This document shows, piece after piece, positions 50,384 to 59,599 of a DNA stretch of 64,000 nt. Each line of letters opens with the position of its first letter. Positions within the stretch are counted from its first letter, which is position 1. Made by a program: the position numbers and the translations under genes. The notes under the pieces were generated by a model. That model did not search any database and was not told the DNA's origin. It was given only the letters and a program-made list of their open reading frames with translations. Source of the stretch: Symsagittifera roscoffensis. Lineage: Eukaryota; Xenacoelomorpha; Acoela; Convolutidae. Where the stretch lies: the NCBI RefSeq assembly GCF_963678635.1, contig NC_087064.1, forward strand, positions 17,353,802 through 17,417,801. The letters run 5' to 3'.

Positions 50384-50686
50384 ATGTTTGTCGCTATTTT
50401 GATTTCTTCCATTTTGCTGGCAAACTTGTTTGCTTCTGAGGCTTCTATACTGAGCGGTATATCTTCAGCTAGTTGCACGGCATGCAAGGGAGTCTTGACT
50501 GCCCTTGATGATCTTTTCGATCCATCTTCGATTGATTTGACAAAGCATTGTGAGGAACTGGCATGCACTGAAGCCAAAAAAGTGTGTCTTGAGTTCGCAG
50601 GAAACTTCGAAGATTCCTTCCTGTTGATTTTTGCAGCCCTGCTGGACCCAGCTTCTTTCTGCATGGATATGGGAATATGTAGATAA
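50384..50686 (+). CDS. Secreted saposin-B domain peptide (amoebapore/caenopore-like)
   Basis: This single-exon ORF encodes 100 residues, ATG to TAA. Residues 1 to about 18-20 form a hydrophobic signal peptide (MFVAILISSILLANLFAS). The rest is one saposin-B domain with C31-x2-C34, C56, C68 and C93-x5-C99, which is the six-cysteine spacing expected for three disulfides. A seventh cysteine, C61, sits inside HCEELACTEAKKVC. The mature peptide is markedly acidic. Family members are secreted or lysosomal and bind or permeabilise membranes; in nematodes and amoebae several kill ingested bacteria, so a gut antimicrobial role is plausible but inferred. An ATG at the end of a conserved leader and a nearby AATAAA support the limits. 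It lies in the left copy of a segmental duplication; the right copy is broken. A purely lipid-binding role is also possible. Confidence 0.8.
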   Translation: MFVAILISSILLANLFASEASILSGISSASCTACKGVLTALDDLFDPSSIDLTKHCEELACTEAKKVCLEFAGNFEDSFLLIFAALLDPASFCMDMGICR

Positions 50687-50700
50687 TTGATTAATTGAAA

Positions 50701-50706
50701 AATAAA
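50701..50706 (+). terminator. Polyadenylation signal AATAAA
   Basis: A canonical AATAAA lies 14 bp after the TAA stop of the saposin-like gene. This fits the short 3' UTRs common in compact invertebrate genomes. The relic near 61680 has only AT-rich sequence here. Confidence 0.55.
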
Positions 50707-51499
50707 ACCATGATTTAACACCAAATATACTAACAATCTTGAATTGAAATCTTGAACTGCATTGTTTCACTGTCGTACTCGGTTATCATTGTCATGTTAA
50801 AAATACAAAAAGAAACATAGAAAGCTGACATGCGCGCCGGTGTACAAGCAGCAAAATTATTGATCATAGCATTCGATTGTAAAAAAATGTTCACTTTATC
50901 GGTTTTTTGAGCCGAGATTTGAAACAACATTAAGTGTCAACACCTATTTTGTTTGTTTAGTAAGTTTTCAAATCGAGGTTGATTAAAAATTGAACAGCGC
51001 AGTAATTGGAAATACTTAAGTTTAATTTGATACACTGGCTTGCAGTAGTAAGCTCCTCGAATAAAACAAACTTGAACGAACCTAGTAAGTTGAAATATTG
51101 CAAAGCTGGAAAACTTGCAAGATTTCCGGAACAATCTACCACCCCATGAGGCAGAAAATTTGAGACAAACTCTAGGAAAATTTTAAATAGCTTGGAAAAA
51201 TGGCAATCATTTACAAAAGAAAAATAATCTCAAGAAATTTTCTTAAGCAATGAGATTTTGAAAAAGTTCAAACTGTTGTGAACACCACAAATGATATGTG
51301 TAATAGTGAAGATTTCTGAGGAAAGCTATGAAGCAGCTCTTCAAGATTTGCAAATAGTGAAAAAACTATTCGAGTGATTAAAAGTTTCAACACGTCAAAT
51401 TGATTTGATTGAACAGATTTTGCAATAATTCTAAATTACGCAAGCAATTTGAAGACGGAGTAAATTTCTCGACCGAGATGGAGACGGCGCCGCAAATTT

Positions 51500-51880
51500 C
51501 CAAACCCATGTGCGCGAGGCGCGCCGGAACCCACTTTAGACAGAAATGGCATAGTTGCGCCAAGAATTTGAGTCTGAAAAGTCTCACGAGTCACGCCGTG
51601 AGTGGCGATAGTTTGGACATACGAAAATTTGGTCGCGAAGTCCGAACATACCAAAAATTGGTCGCGAAAGTCTGGACACAAAGTCGCGAAAGTCAGGACA
51701 TAAAGTCGTGAAAATCTGAACACACGTTTTTCAGACTTTTGCAACTAAATTTTGATATGTCCAGACTGTTGCGACTCAGGGCACGACTCATGTCCAGACT
51801 TTCCAGACTCAAACTCTCTGTGCGACTCTCTGCAGTTTGGATCTAAAATCGGATGCAGCGCAACCCAGAAAGTCTGGATA
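51500..51880. mobile_element. Foldback (inverted-repeat) element between the duplicated copies
   Basis: This is a long imperfect inverted repeat. The left arm at about 51530-51598 (GAATTTGAGTCTGAAAAGTC) pairs with about 51783-51846 (CCAGACTTTCCAGACTCAAA). Inside it, a ~20-bp motif like GTCGCGAAAGTCTGGACACA occurs five times in direct orientation, starting near 51605, 51632, 51661, 51683 and 51705. It then occurs about three times inverted, near 51732, 51756 and 51789. The turn of the palindrome lies around 51727. GC content is visibly higher than in the flanks. It has no equivalent in either copy of the segmental duplication. ORFs crossing it on both strands are by-products of the symmetry. 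It is most likely a MITE or foldback element; its exact ends are uncertain. Confidence 0.6.
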
Positions 51881-52505
51881 TGTGCTTCGGACATCGACCC
51901 GAGTGCTAGATTACGCCGGTACAAATTCAACAACAAAATCCAGCTGACTCTAGTTTGGAGCAACGACAATCAACTACATCGTTTGAATGATAAATTGGCC
52001 CTCGGTAAAAATTTGAACGGAAGTGAAAACGACGTTAGCAAACCAATGCCCTTATAAAACTTAGCAACATAATTTTCCTGTAACGATTTTGGCAAGGTAC
52101 CCAGATTTGAAAATAAGGACCAATCTCGAATAATTTCAGCCTGCACTGTTTTTCATGGTCGGAAACCACTTGTGTCGAAAATCTGTAATAATCAACTGTT
52201 TTCACCATAATTACTTGCATATGTAAGCAAATAAACCCAAAAAAAATCTGAAAACAAAAACCAAATTGTCAAAAATTTCTGATCATTTTTGGAGAGTCAA
52301 GAGAAAGGTGTAAAATTTATTGCTTAAAGAGAGGAAAAGGGTGTAAAAATTACTAATTTTCCTTGTTTTGTAAATAAAAAGTTTATTATATTTGCTTTTT
52401 AGCCAATTGTTCTCCAAAAAAACCAAACAACGACTTTTACTACAAAAAGGAACACCAAAATCGAGAAACCGTTCATATACAAAAATTTATAACTATATAA
52501 AAAGT
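51881..52505. other. AT-rich gap without a supported gene
   Basis: This lies between the foldback element and the hairpin region. I see no conserved ORF, and short frames here lack recognisable motifs. An RNA or regulatory function cannot be judged from the sequence. Confidence 0.4.
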
Positions 52506-52530
52506 CATAGGTTTTGGATCACCCTATATA
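52506..52530. repeat. Transposon-terminus-like motif, copy 1
   Basis: CATAGGTTTTGGATCACCC followed by TATATA is nearly repeated at 52979-53006 (ATAGGTTTTGGATACCCC then TGTATATA). A weaker form occurs near 47330 (TTGGTTTTGGATTACC). Read on the other strand it resembles the TACAGGGTGATCC-type ends of some Tc1/mariner-like elements. No transposase is present, so only remnants or non-autonomous copies could be involved. Confidence 0.35.
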
Positions 52531-52563
52531 ATTTATTTACATATAAATCTATATACATATATG

Positions 52564-52615
52564 TGTCTTATAATATACTTATAATTTACTTTAATTATAA
52601 GTATATTATAAGACA
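52564..52615. repeat. Perfect 23-bp inverted repeat with a 6-base loop
   Basis: The left arm 52564-52586 and right arm 52593-52615 are exact reverse complements, separated by TACTTT. The arms are almost pure A/T (TTATAATATACTTATAATT core). It could form a cruciform in DNA or a hairpin in RNA. It is immediately followed by three copies of an AATCGCGT-containing repeat. Confidence 0.85.
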
Positions 52616-52616
52616 A

Positions 52617-52656
52617 TCCCAATCGCGTCAAATCGCGTTCCCAATCGCGTCAAAAT
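52617..52656. repeat. Short repeat of CCCAATCGCGTCAAA
   Basis: AATCGCGT occurs three times in about 40 bp, with CCAATCGCGTCAAA at both ends of the run. It directly abuts the perfect hairpin at 52564-52615 and stands out against the AT-rich surroundings. Confidence 0.6.
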
Positions 52657-52719
52657 CTGTTAGAGTCAACTTTCTTTTTTTCCTCATCACTATGGCCTTT
52701 TTTCAGTACGTACGCTTGA

Positions 52720-53340
52720 CAGCAATAGCAGACGATCTATTTGTATGTTGGCTAAGAATAGTTTTGCGCTGTTTATCTGTGACTTGAATTTTTGCAAGAA
52801 AACACGCGTGATTGAAAAAATTACTTGAAAATCTCACAAAAGCATAATGAAAATGCCGTTTTTCTTTAAGAAAGTTATTTGCTCAAAAAACATCAATATT
52901 CCACATATCTCAGCTGCATCTTGTGAAAAATCTGACTCCTACGTCAATTCGCTCAGAAATGACAGCCTTTCAAAAATGCCATAGGTTTTGGATACCCCTG
53001 TATATATGCGTAATCTTTGTTTTCTTCAGAAATTGTAAGAAAACCAAATCCAGCATGTATAACTTTTCTGCTTTCTGAGTTTGCTTCCTTATTACCCTAT
53101 ATATTGAATAACTTTGATATTTTATGTTTTTTTTTAGAAATGCATGAGCAAGTAACTTGTATGGGAACAAAATTAGTTTTTTATACAAAAATTTGAAATT
53201 GTTTCAAGTTATTTTCCGCTTTATTTGAAGCCTTCGGAAAGTATCTCGAAAACGTATTTGACCCAAATTTTAGGGTTTTTTCTGTTTTTGAAATACTAAA
53301 CTCTCAATTTTGAGATTGTGGGTTCAATGGAGATAATGAG
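52720..53340. repeat. Segmental duplication, right copy, part 1
   Basis: This matches 47070-47600 and 48140-48256 of the left copy, although the left copy has about 0.5 kb more between these two parts. Strong anchors are GCAAGAAAAC, ACGTCAATTC, GAAAACCAAATCCAG and GAGATTGT followed by ATAATGAG. Collinearity stops at ATAATGAG (53333-53340), where the BEL/Pao element begins, and resumes at about 59820. Confidence 0.8.
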
Positions 53341-53569
53341 TGATACAAAGCTTCCCTACATTATTGGCCAGAACCAAATGGCCTCGCACATATTGTAGCT
53401 ATTCTTCTTTCATATTTTCAAAATAATCCGATTCAATGTTTAATTAATCGTACAATTGTGAATAAGCTGCTAGTAACTATCTTTACATATTGGTGTGTGA
53501 AATTTTTACAAAGTAAAAGTCAGAGTCGAGCCAAAAATACGTTCATCAGAGAGATTTAAAATACTCTCA
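53341..53569 (-). repeat. 3' LTR-like end of the BEL/Pao element
   Basis: The stretch at about 53413-53569 aligns with about 59675-59813 through shared blocks: ATATTT-CAAAA, GATTCA, TTTAATTAA, AAGCTGC, ACTAT-CTTACA, AAAGTCAGAGTC, AAAAATA-GTTC and TCAGAGA. Identity is roughly three quarters by eye, with a gap of about 15 bp. On the minus strand the LTR would start with TGAGAGTATT at 53569. The outer part, 53341-53412, has no convincing partner, so the terminal limit is inferred from where the segmental duplication stops. Confidence 0.6.
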
Positions 53570-53589
53570 TAAGTAGTTAATCTAGCCAT

Positions 53590-53905
53590 GACTATTAACT
53601 GTTGAATCGGTTGAAATTTGTTGAGTTTTCTCTTTTGCAATCTTCGCTCATGCACTAGGGAACGACATCGTCCACTGGTCGTCACAAAACTCCTGTAGCT
53701 GTCTTGACGTCGAAATGACAAGATAAACCGTCACTTCCCGGGATCGAAGCCACGATACTTCCCAAGGGTCATATTTCCCGTTGTGATTGACCATAAAACT
53801 TCTCCTCCTTTTAGCTGAACCACGTCTTGTCTCCAATTGGATCTATTGCTAAGGTCTGGTACGTATTCCTTGAGAAGTCTCTTCCAAAAGTGATGCAGTA
53901 TAGTT
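53590..53905 (-). pseudogene. BEL/Pao C-terminal (DUF5641-type) domain, broken
   Basis: Reading down from about 53895, the frame shows HFWKRLLKEYVPDLSNRSNW, the typical opening of the domain that follows integrase in BEL/Pao polyproteins. Residues such as DSYRSFVTT and the basic RRLQKRKL lie further on. A stop interrupts the frame near 53730, and the remainder is read in neighbouring frames (53506-53721 and 53648-53836). In intact elements this domain closes the Pol polyprotein and probably helps chromatin or DNA binding. It lies just inside the 3' LTR-like end. Confidence 0.7.
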
Positions 53906-54009
53906 TGAGTTGTAGGGTACCTTTTGATGCCGATACCTAAAGACTTTCTGGTCGCATGTTTGCGTACGCTCTTAACAAAAAAGATTAGGGGTTAATGGTT
54001 CATTGTTTT

Positions 54010-54724
54010 TGATATCCTCTGTGAGTTCAGTGATCGGTGTTGATTTCAGTAGTCGTTCGATTTCACTACTATTAATGTAAATGTCGATTCGGTTGGTCGT
54101 TTACTGCCTAAAATGATTATCAGTGTTCTTTTTGCTGACTGAACCAGTCGCTCCCAGACCCCGCCGTAGTGCGGTGTTGATGGTGGATTCAATATCCATC
54201 TCACATTCAGTTCTGTGAGATGTTGATCCATGTAGTCGCTGTCCGTATGCTCCAACTCTTTCAATGCCTTCTTTGCTCCTACAAAGTTGCGGCCCTTGTC
54301 AGAGACTATGATGTCGGGGTATCCTCGTCGTCATTCAAATCTTCTTATAGCAATAAGGAGATCATCGATACAGGTGAATAAGCTAACGCACTTCAGAGTA
54401 GTGTTTTCGTTTTTTCATCTATTATGAAGAATGTGCCGAAGAACTCGATGCCCACGATCGCAAACAGATGTTGCTTTTGTGTGGTAGCAAAACGGAATCC
54501 GGGCAAGGGTGCCATTTAAGGTGGCCCGAGTAATGCTCGCCATCTTCGGCAATTGAAGCAATTGTTGCTGGCTTGTCGTTATACAGTTTTTATTTCACAA
54601 TCAAGAAGTTAGCAGGAAGGTAGGCTCTACAGTTTTCTGCTCCAATTTGTTGACAATAGTCGCGTGCTTGTTTGATCAGTAGTCTTGTAGTCCAGTGGTG
54701 TCCATCCAGTAGGATTGGGTACTT
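54010..54724 (-). pseudogene. BEL/Pao integrase, broken
   Basis: The N-terminal part near 54724 reads YPILLDGHHWTTRLLIKQA, like the start of the integrase zinc-binding region. The catalytic core follows with FTCIDD, then RRGYPDIIVSDKGRNF, which contains the second catalytic Asp of the DDE triad. Next come LNVRWILNPPSTPHYGG and VWERLVQSAKRTL, which contains the catalytic Glu. An in-frame TGA lies at 54331-54333 just before RRGYP, and frame changes occur upstream. The integrase of this family joins element cDNA to the host chromosome; this copy cannot encode it intact. Confidence 0.85.
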
Positions 54725-55184
54725 AATGCTGTAGTGGGCGCTCTCTAGCGTCCTTAAGCTCCTAATTTTTTTTCTTTGTCGAGAAAGGGTAAATTCCAGA
54801 AGCTTGTCCTTGTTTTCGAGTTATTGTCCAAGTCGTAATTTTTGTTTCCCTCTGCAAAAGAAACTTCCTGTGTTTGTTGCATTATAGATTGCTTTGGCTT
54901 ATCAATGCTGTCAATGCCAGAAGAATTTTGGTCTATGAAGTTGATCTACTACTGTGAAAACTGCTGCTGTTGCATATAGTAGATTTTTCCGAGTAGAAAA
55001 ACGACTGATGTCATTAACTGTTTTTTTGATGATTTCGTCAGGTTTTGTGTTTCTGCTCGCTAATAAGTAGCTTCCATTAATTGTCTGGTCGTTGAAGGAA
55101 ATTTGATGCCGTCAACCATTCATCTGGCTCGAGTCATCTGGTTCCATGGTCTGCTTGGTTCATGTTTCCGGGAATATGGTTTCA
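54725..55184 (-). pseudogene. Eroded linker between RNase H and integrase
   Basis: This lies in the position of the RNase H C-terminal extension and integrase N-terminus. Short stretches such as SRKHEPSRPWNQMTRA can be read, but stops and frame changes are dense. No domain can be assigned with confidence. Confidence 0.4.
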
Positions 55185-55560
55185 TTACTCCGGTGAAGTC
55201 CTTTCCTTGATTTTTGCTTTTCTGTTGGCAATGTAATTTTTCTGTCTGCTTTTTGTTGGTAGCCATCCGAGCGCTGCTGTACTGTCACTCCAGAACGATA
55301 TTTTGAGAAATTGAAGTGACAACTCACTCCTGCGGAACATTGATAGCTCAGCTCCTAATACTGCCGCCTCCAATTCTAGTTTGGGGATGCTGATTGGCTT
55401 GATTGGTGCAACTCTTGATTTATCGATAATATAACGCGTAGTTCTGCTTCCGTCTGTGTCCATTCTTAGGTAGATCACGGCTGAAATTGCTATCAGAGGT
55501 GCGTCTGTGAAAGTGTGTAACTCTCGCTGTCATGTGTTTGTGACATTATTGCAACTTTCA
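55185..55560 (-). pseudogene. BEL/Pao RNase H / Pao domain, broken
   Basis: ELHTFTDAPLIAISAVIYLR just upstream of 55478 matches the opening of the Pao RNase H region, where the TDA aspartate is catalytic. The 97-residue frame 55478-55185 then gives KSRVAPIKPISIPKLELEAA, followed by LKISFWSDSTAALGWL and TKSRQKNYIANRKAKIKE. The PKLELEA glutamate and the SDS aspartate are the next catalytic acids. It degrades RNA of the RNA:DNA hybrid during reverse transcription. This is the best preserved part of the element, although the frame opens without its RT and closes early. Confidence 0.85.
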
Positions 55561-56418
55561 GTCGATTTTGTATCCATGTTCTTGAAGTCGGCTATCCATC
55601 GTTGTAGCTCAGATTGAAGAATTTATCTTACGAATTCGCCCCGTTTTTGTCCACTCTTGACAACGTCCTGAACAATTATCAGTATTCAACTTGCAAAAGG
55701 TGAGATGAGTTTTATCGGTTTGAATAAGGAAGCGTTTGTTAAAAGTATTTGCTTTTGTGTCCTTTTTTCTATTTTAGTCGAATAGTGGCTCGTCAAAAAG
55801 AATTTTGTCCGTTGAAGGGTCCCATGGTTGTCCAAAAATGCGTTTTGTAGTCGATGCTCCAAGATTGTATATGGTATCTTCTGTAGTGCACTGCTGTCGT
55901 TGCTGAAGATTTTTGTCAAATTGAATCCTCCTCGCAGTAGTATACTCCGTACATCCGCGATGGGTTGACATGCTGATATCGCGTTTTCGAAGGATTTAAT
56001 GTAGTCGTCCATATTGTTCAAAATTGGTTTCAAAATCTCTGGAAACTTTTTCTTGTTAACGGGTCCACATTTTTGTTATACAAAGGTCGCTCCTGCTGCT
56101 GAGCATGCTGGCTCAAAGATAAGCCTCGTGTATTTGTGGATGATTTCATTGCGATCTGGGTCTTACAAAAGAAAACTATAATTTTCTTACCAAAGAAATG
56201 TACATTCTTTGAATATATAGCTATTCGCATAAACATTATTTCGATGTCCGCTGTATCGGCGATTCGTTGTTGTCGAAATCATAAAAGGAGTCCAATAACC
56301 TCTGAAAGAAAAAACAGCGAAGGTTCTCATCAGTATCATTCCTCAAACCACTCTTGATATGTGTCAACAATGTCAAGCCGTATGTCCAGGTCTGTCCATC
56401 TTTACTGGGTCTTTTCCG
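55561..56418 (-). pseudogene. BEL/Pao reverse transcriptase, truncated and broken
   Basis: The frame through 56033-55686 carries PEILKPILNNMDDYIKSF, corresponding to the family's YVDD catalytic loop and its flanks, then RSILLRGGFNLTKIFSNDSS of the following conserved block. The two catalytic aspartates remain, but the expected aromatic-Val before DD is replaced by Asn-Met. Only about 400 bp separate this loop from the protease, too little for the usual RT fingers and palm. The family's conserved FDAS and SLN motifs were not found in this gap. An internal deletion plus frameshifts is the simplest explanation. Confidence 0.75.
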
Positions 56419-56880
56419 TCAGTAGTTTGGTAGTATTGGTCCTGTAACTGTCCATCTAAGTAGTGTTGATACCCCATAATGAGTATTTTCCGGTCCCGTT
56501 GTGAAGTTTCTATGAACTTTTTGCAGGATTGCATCTGCTCCAATTAGGATTCCGACCTGGTTGCTTGCTAGATGAGGGAATTTGATTTGTTGAAGGTGAC
56601 TATAGTCTTTGCAAACGTCATTTAGTAGGTTAACCTCAACAGCGGGTATTTTGAAAATGCCGTCAGATATTGCGTACTCTGATATTATTGATAGGTGTAG
56701 TTGATCCATGAGTTCCAACTCCAATGCTGATGTCTGTCGCTGTAACAGAGTGATCGTTGTAGAGCGAATAAAATACCAGACATTGCGTCTTTTTGGGTTG
56801 TGTGTTCAGAAAATCGGAAACTGATATCGTGGTTTGGGTTTTCTCGCTGGCGTTGTCTAATAGATCATATGTGCTAACTT
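56419..56880 (-). pseudogene. BEL/Pao aspartic protease (DUF1758), frameshifted
   Basis: At about 56873-56850 the frame reads TYDLLDNASEKTQT, equivalent to the LLDSGS-type active site with the catalytic Asp kept and Gly replaced by Ala. The frame shifts near 56725-56760. The frame 56724-56419 continues with KFPHLASNQVGILIGADAIL and then YGVSTLLRWTVTGPI, the conserved ILIGAD and GW/RWxxxGP ends of the domain. The protease would process the Gag-Pol polyprotein. The shift means this copy is dead. Confidence 0.82.
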
Positions 56881-57202
56881 TTTTTTCGATAAAATAAAAT
56901 TACTGGTATGGCTCGAAGTTGTATCTGCGGTCGAATCCAAGACGCGTCAACTGGATTGCAGCTTATGTGAGCGTGGTGTCTGTTGTTTTCCGGTCGATCA
57001 TATCCAGAGAATTTCCGGATGTTCCTTGTAATTGTCTGCGTTCGTTGTGATTTTGATTCCTGGTTTGTTGGTCCTTGTCTGTCTGAGTTTTGAAAAATCG
57101 TGTTACCAGTGGTTTGCTGAAAAACCGTGTTACCAGTGTTTTGTATTCCAATTTTCTATCTTGTTGGTTCTCGCCTCGATTGGAATATCTGTTGTTATTG
57201 AA

Positions 57203-57538
57203 CTATGCCTGTCGTTTGTTGATGTTTGTATTCCTATGTAGTGTCGAATGGTGGGAAACTTTGCAATTTTCCACTCTGCATCTGAATCGGCTCTCACGAT
57301 CACGTGAATTATGATGTTTTAAGCAATTTGGGCAGAGGTTGAACTGTAGTACCGTTTGTTGTCTCTCATACACGTTTTCGCTTAAGTACTGGTTACCACG
57401 TCCAAGATTGTGATCTCGTTTAAAAAGCGGGTAAGGAAGAGTGTCAATTTTTTTTTTGAATTGAGTACCTTTGATGTGCTTGCCGCTGTTCATATCCATT
57501 ACCGGTTCCCTGTTTTGTTCTTCGTTTTGCTGGAACAT
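57203..57538 (-). pseudogene. BEL/Pao zinc-knuckle region
   Basis: The 111-residue frame contains NLCPNCLKHH followed by a second knuckle CRVENCKVSHHSTLH, the arrangement that follows DUF1759 in BEL/Pao Gag-Pol. The first knuckle lacks its last expected cysteine (RES where a DC would be usual). In intact elements it binds genomic RNA during packaging. The stretch 56881-57202 between here and the protease has no recognisable domain. Confidence 0.75.
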
Positions 57539-57566
57539 GTTGGCAAGCTTCTGCGTAAATTTCCAA

Positions 57567-58129
57567 TTAGTCCTTGAAGTTGACGAGTGCCGGTTGATCG
57601 AATTTTTTCTTCAATAAGTTCCTGTTCCTTTTTAATAACATTCCAGGCGAGAGATTATCACGGGCCAGTCGTAAGACCGCTGACGGTCCTGGGTCTGAAT
57701 GTAAACCATGATGCTGGAATGTCTGTACCAGTTGTCGAAAAAATTTGTTGAACCAACAAAAATTATCTGGTTGGTCCATGCGTCGGCAAGCCCAATCATC
57801 CAGTCGTTTCAGATAAGCTGTTACAATGCTTTGTGGCAATCCAAAAAGTCGTTTTAGTTCGTTGATGACATCAATGTAGAAAAATGCATTGTAAGAGTAG
57901 CCTGCAATACAGTCCTTTGCCTTGCGATGAGAGAGTTTCGCAAGCATGCATTTCTTTGAGCAACTGATGATGCCGGATTATCATGAATGGTTGCTTCAAA
58001 GAAACTGAGCCACTCATGTCCTTGCAGAGGGTCTCCACTGAAAATGATCAATTTGATTTTTGGTAAAATGACTGCTTGATGTAAATTACTTTGTCGCGTT
58101 GGATGATGTTCCCAGTCATGTTGCTGCAT
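57567..58129 (-). pseudogene. BEL/Pao gag DUF1759 domain, frameshifted
   Basis: The frame 58129-57854 gives LPKIKLIIFSGDPLQGHEWL and FFEATIHDN, the hallmark start of DUF1759 (LPKLxLPxFxGDPxxWxxFxxxF). The frame shifts near 57945 into 57947-57567, which supplies KLSHRKAKDCIAGY and NELKRLFGLPQSIVTAYLKR, the second half of the same domain. DUF1759 is the structural Gag core of BEL/Pao elements. The single shift separates two otherwise readable halves. Confidence 0.85.
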
Positions 58130-59590
58130 TGAAGCTGTTGTAGGTTGTCTAAATTATTGTGATGATGTATTGTTTTGTCGGCTGATGATGTACCAATATT
58201 GATGGGCCATTTCCCTGAATCTCTGTAAACCGGTCAACTGTTTCCATGTCAATGCCTCCTGTACCTCTACCTACCATACTTGTACCTGCAGTACCTGTTC
58301 CTTTATCTGAAGATCAATAATTCTAGTCTGACTGCTGTTGGTTGCTTTTGAATAACCACTTCCAAATGTTCTACTTTGTCTGGTAGCTTCGAGATGTCCC
58401 GTTATCCCCGTTCCAACCATATCTACCTGATAACCCTTATTAGTATCTTCTGTGTCGTATCTTGTAAATGATGGCTTTTGATGCATTCCATTTGCAAATC
58501 CGTTACCATTGGACTCAAAAATTACGTCGCGATCATTGTCCAAACTTCCGCTGCCTATCAGATCTATTTGTTGTACCTTGCCATATCCCAGTTGTGATGC
58601 CGAAGGTCCAAATAATTTTTTTCTGCTTTTGCTGTTGACTGTGTCGAGTTGCTCTGTAGAATGAGGTTATTGTGGATGCTGATGTTGCCGTTAAGTGAGT
58701 GTTGAAAAAATTCTTTTGGCAATTCCTGTAATATGACAGCTTCCGTTGTTGTGGAAACCGTATTTTCACCTATCACATCTACTTGAAGCATGTCGATATC
58801 CCTAGCTGCTCTTGCTTGTATTCCACGTAACCCTTATTAGTATCAAGTTTAGGTTTTCGATGTTGTCTAATGAAGCCTGTAATTGTCACTTCCTGAATAC
58901 TTACCTAATGGTTGCCATTTCTTGTATATCTAGGATTTTTACTTGTCGAATCCTAACCCAGAGTCCTGTTTTCCTGTATATCATCAGTATTAATACCTGA
59001 GCCAGCGCCCAATTGCTGTTGTGTGATCCTAGCACTCATCTGACTCCGTGGAAGTAGGCGATCTTGATATTGGTGAATGCGTGTAAACGCGGATATACCT
59101 GTACCAAATGTACCCTACCCAAACTTAATATCTTCCTGAGAACATCGCGTAGGCCAATTCTTCCCGTTTTGTTTACTGTTGTGTTTGCTTCAAAAGCATG
59201 TCCAATTGCTGTTTCCCTTGCATTTGTATCTAAGTAATCGTTTCCTGCCATGTTAGTCGTAGAAAACCTTCTTTTTTATTCTGATGATGTGTTCTAGATA
59301 ATGATGTTTGTGTTTAAGGATTGATTTTCCGAATATTGCTGTTGCAAAATGCTCAAGTGCTGATAATGTGGCTAAGTTCCCTGTTGATCTTGAGGTAACT
59401 GAGCGTTGAATTCCTCGATGTTGTTTCTGTGGCAGGTTTCTGGATTATTGCCGTTGAAAGTCTAATTGTATTGATCGCCGTGCAGCTGATAATTGCCCCG
59501 AGAAGCGATAGTGATGACTGCGGCAGATTTTTGTATGTTGTGTCCTTCATCTATAGGCGGTCGTGAGTGTCGTGAACCCTGGCGATGGCG
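58130..59590 (-). pseudogene. Eroded 5' leader / Gag N-terminal region with internal repeat
   Basis: This region upstream of DUF1759 reads only in short frames: 58543-58271, 58791-58564, 59251-59036 and 59550-59353. None has a known domain. AACCCTTATTAGTATC occurs at 58432-58447 and again at 58829-58844, 397 bp apart. Nearby reads of the form QVDMVGTGI and QVDVIGEN suggest a duplicated Gag N-terminal segment. The frame at 59251 (MAGNDYLDTNARETAIGHAF) is a possible original start, but this is a guess. Confidence 0.45.
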
Positions 59591-59599
59591 CGTATGCGT

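Larger units (their letters stand above)
47070..51430. repeat. Segmental duplication, left copy (carries the intact saposin-like gene)
   Basis: This is homologous, in the same order, to 52720-53340 plus 59814-62370. Matching anchors are 47110-47345 with 52783-53000; 48145-48256 with 53235-53340; 48285-48420 with 59845-59995; 49550-49720 with 61080-61240; 50230-50690 with 61290-61680; 50735-50870 with 61730-61860; and 51280-51425 with 62206-62370. The copies are strongly diverged with many indels, so the duplication is old. Apart from the gene at 50384-50686, the stretch 47070-50220 is AT-rich with homopolymer runs and no supported ORF. The 136-residue frame at 48400-48810 is low-complexity, lacks an ATG start and is not kept in the other copy. 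Confidence 0.85.

Noticed and set aside
51409-52057. ORFs of about 100 residues across the foldback region on both strands
   Set aside because: They overlap the inverted repeat and arise from its internal direct and inverted motifs. Cys/Asp-rich translations here are repeats of the 20-bp motif, not a domain.
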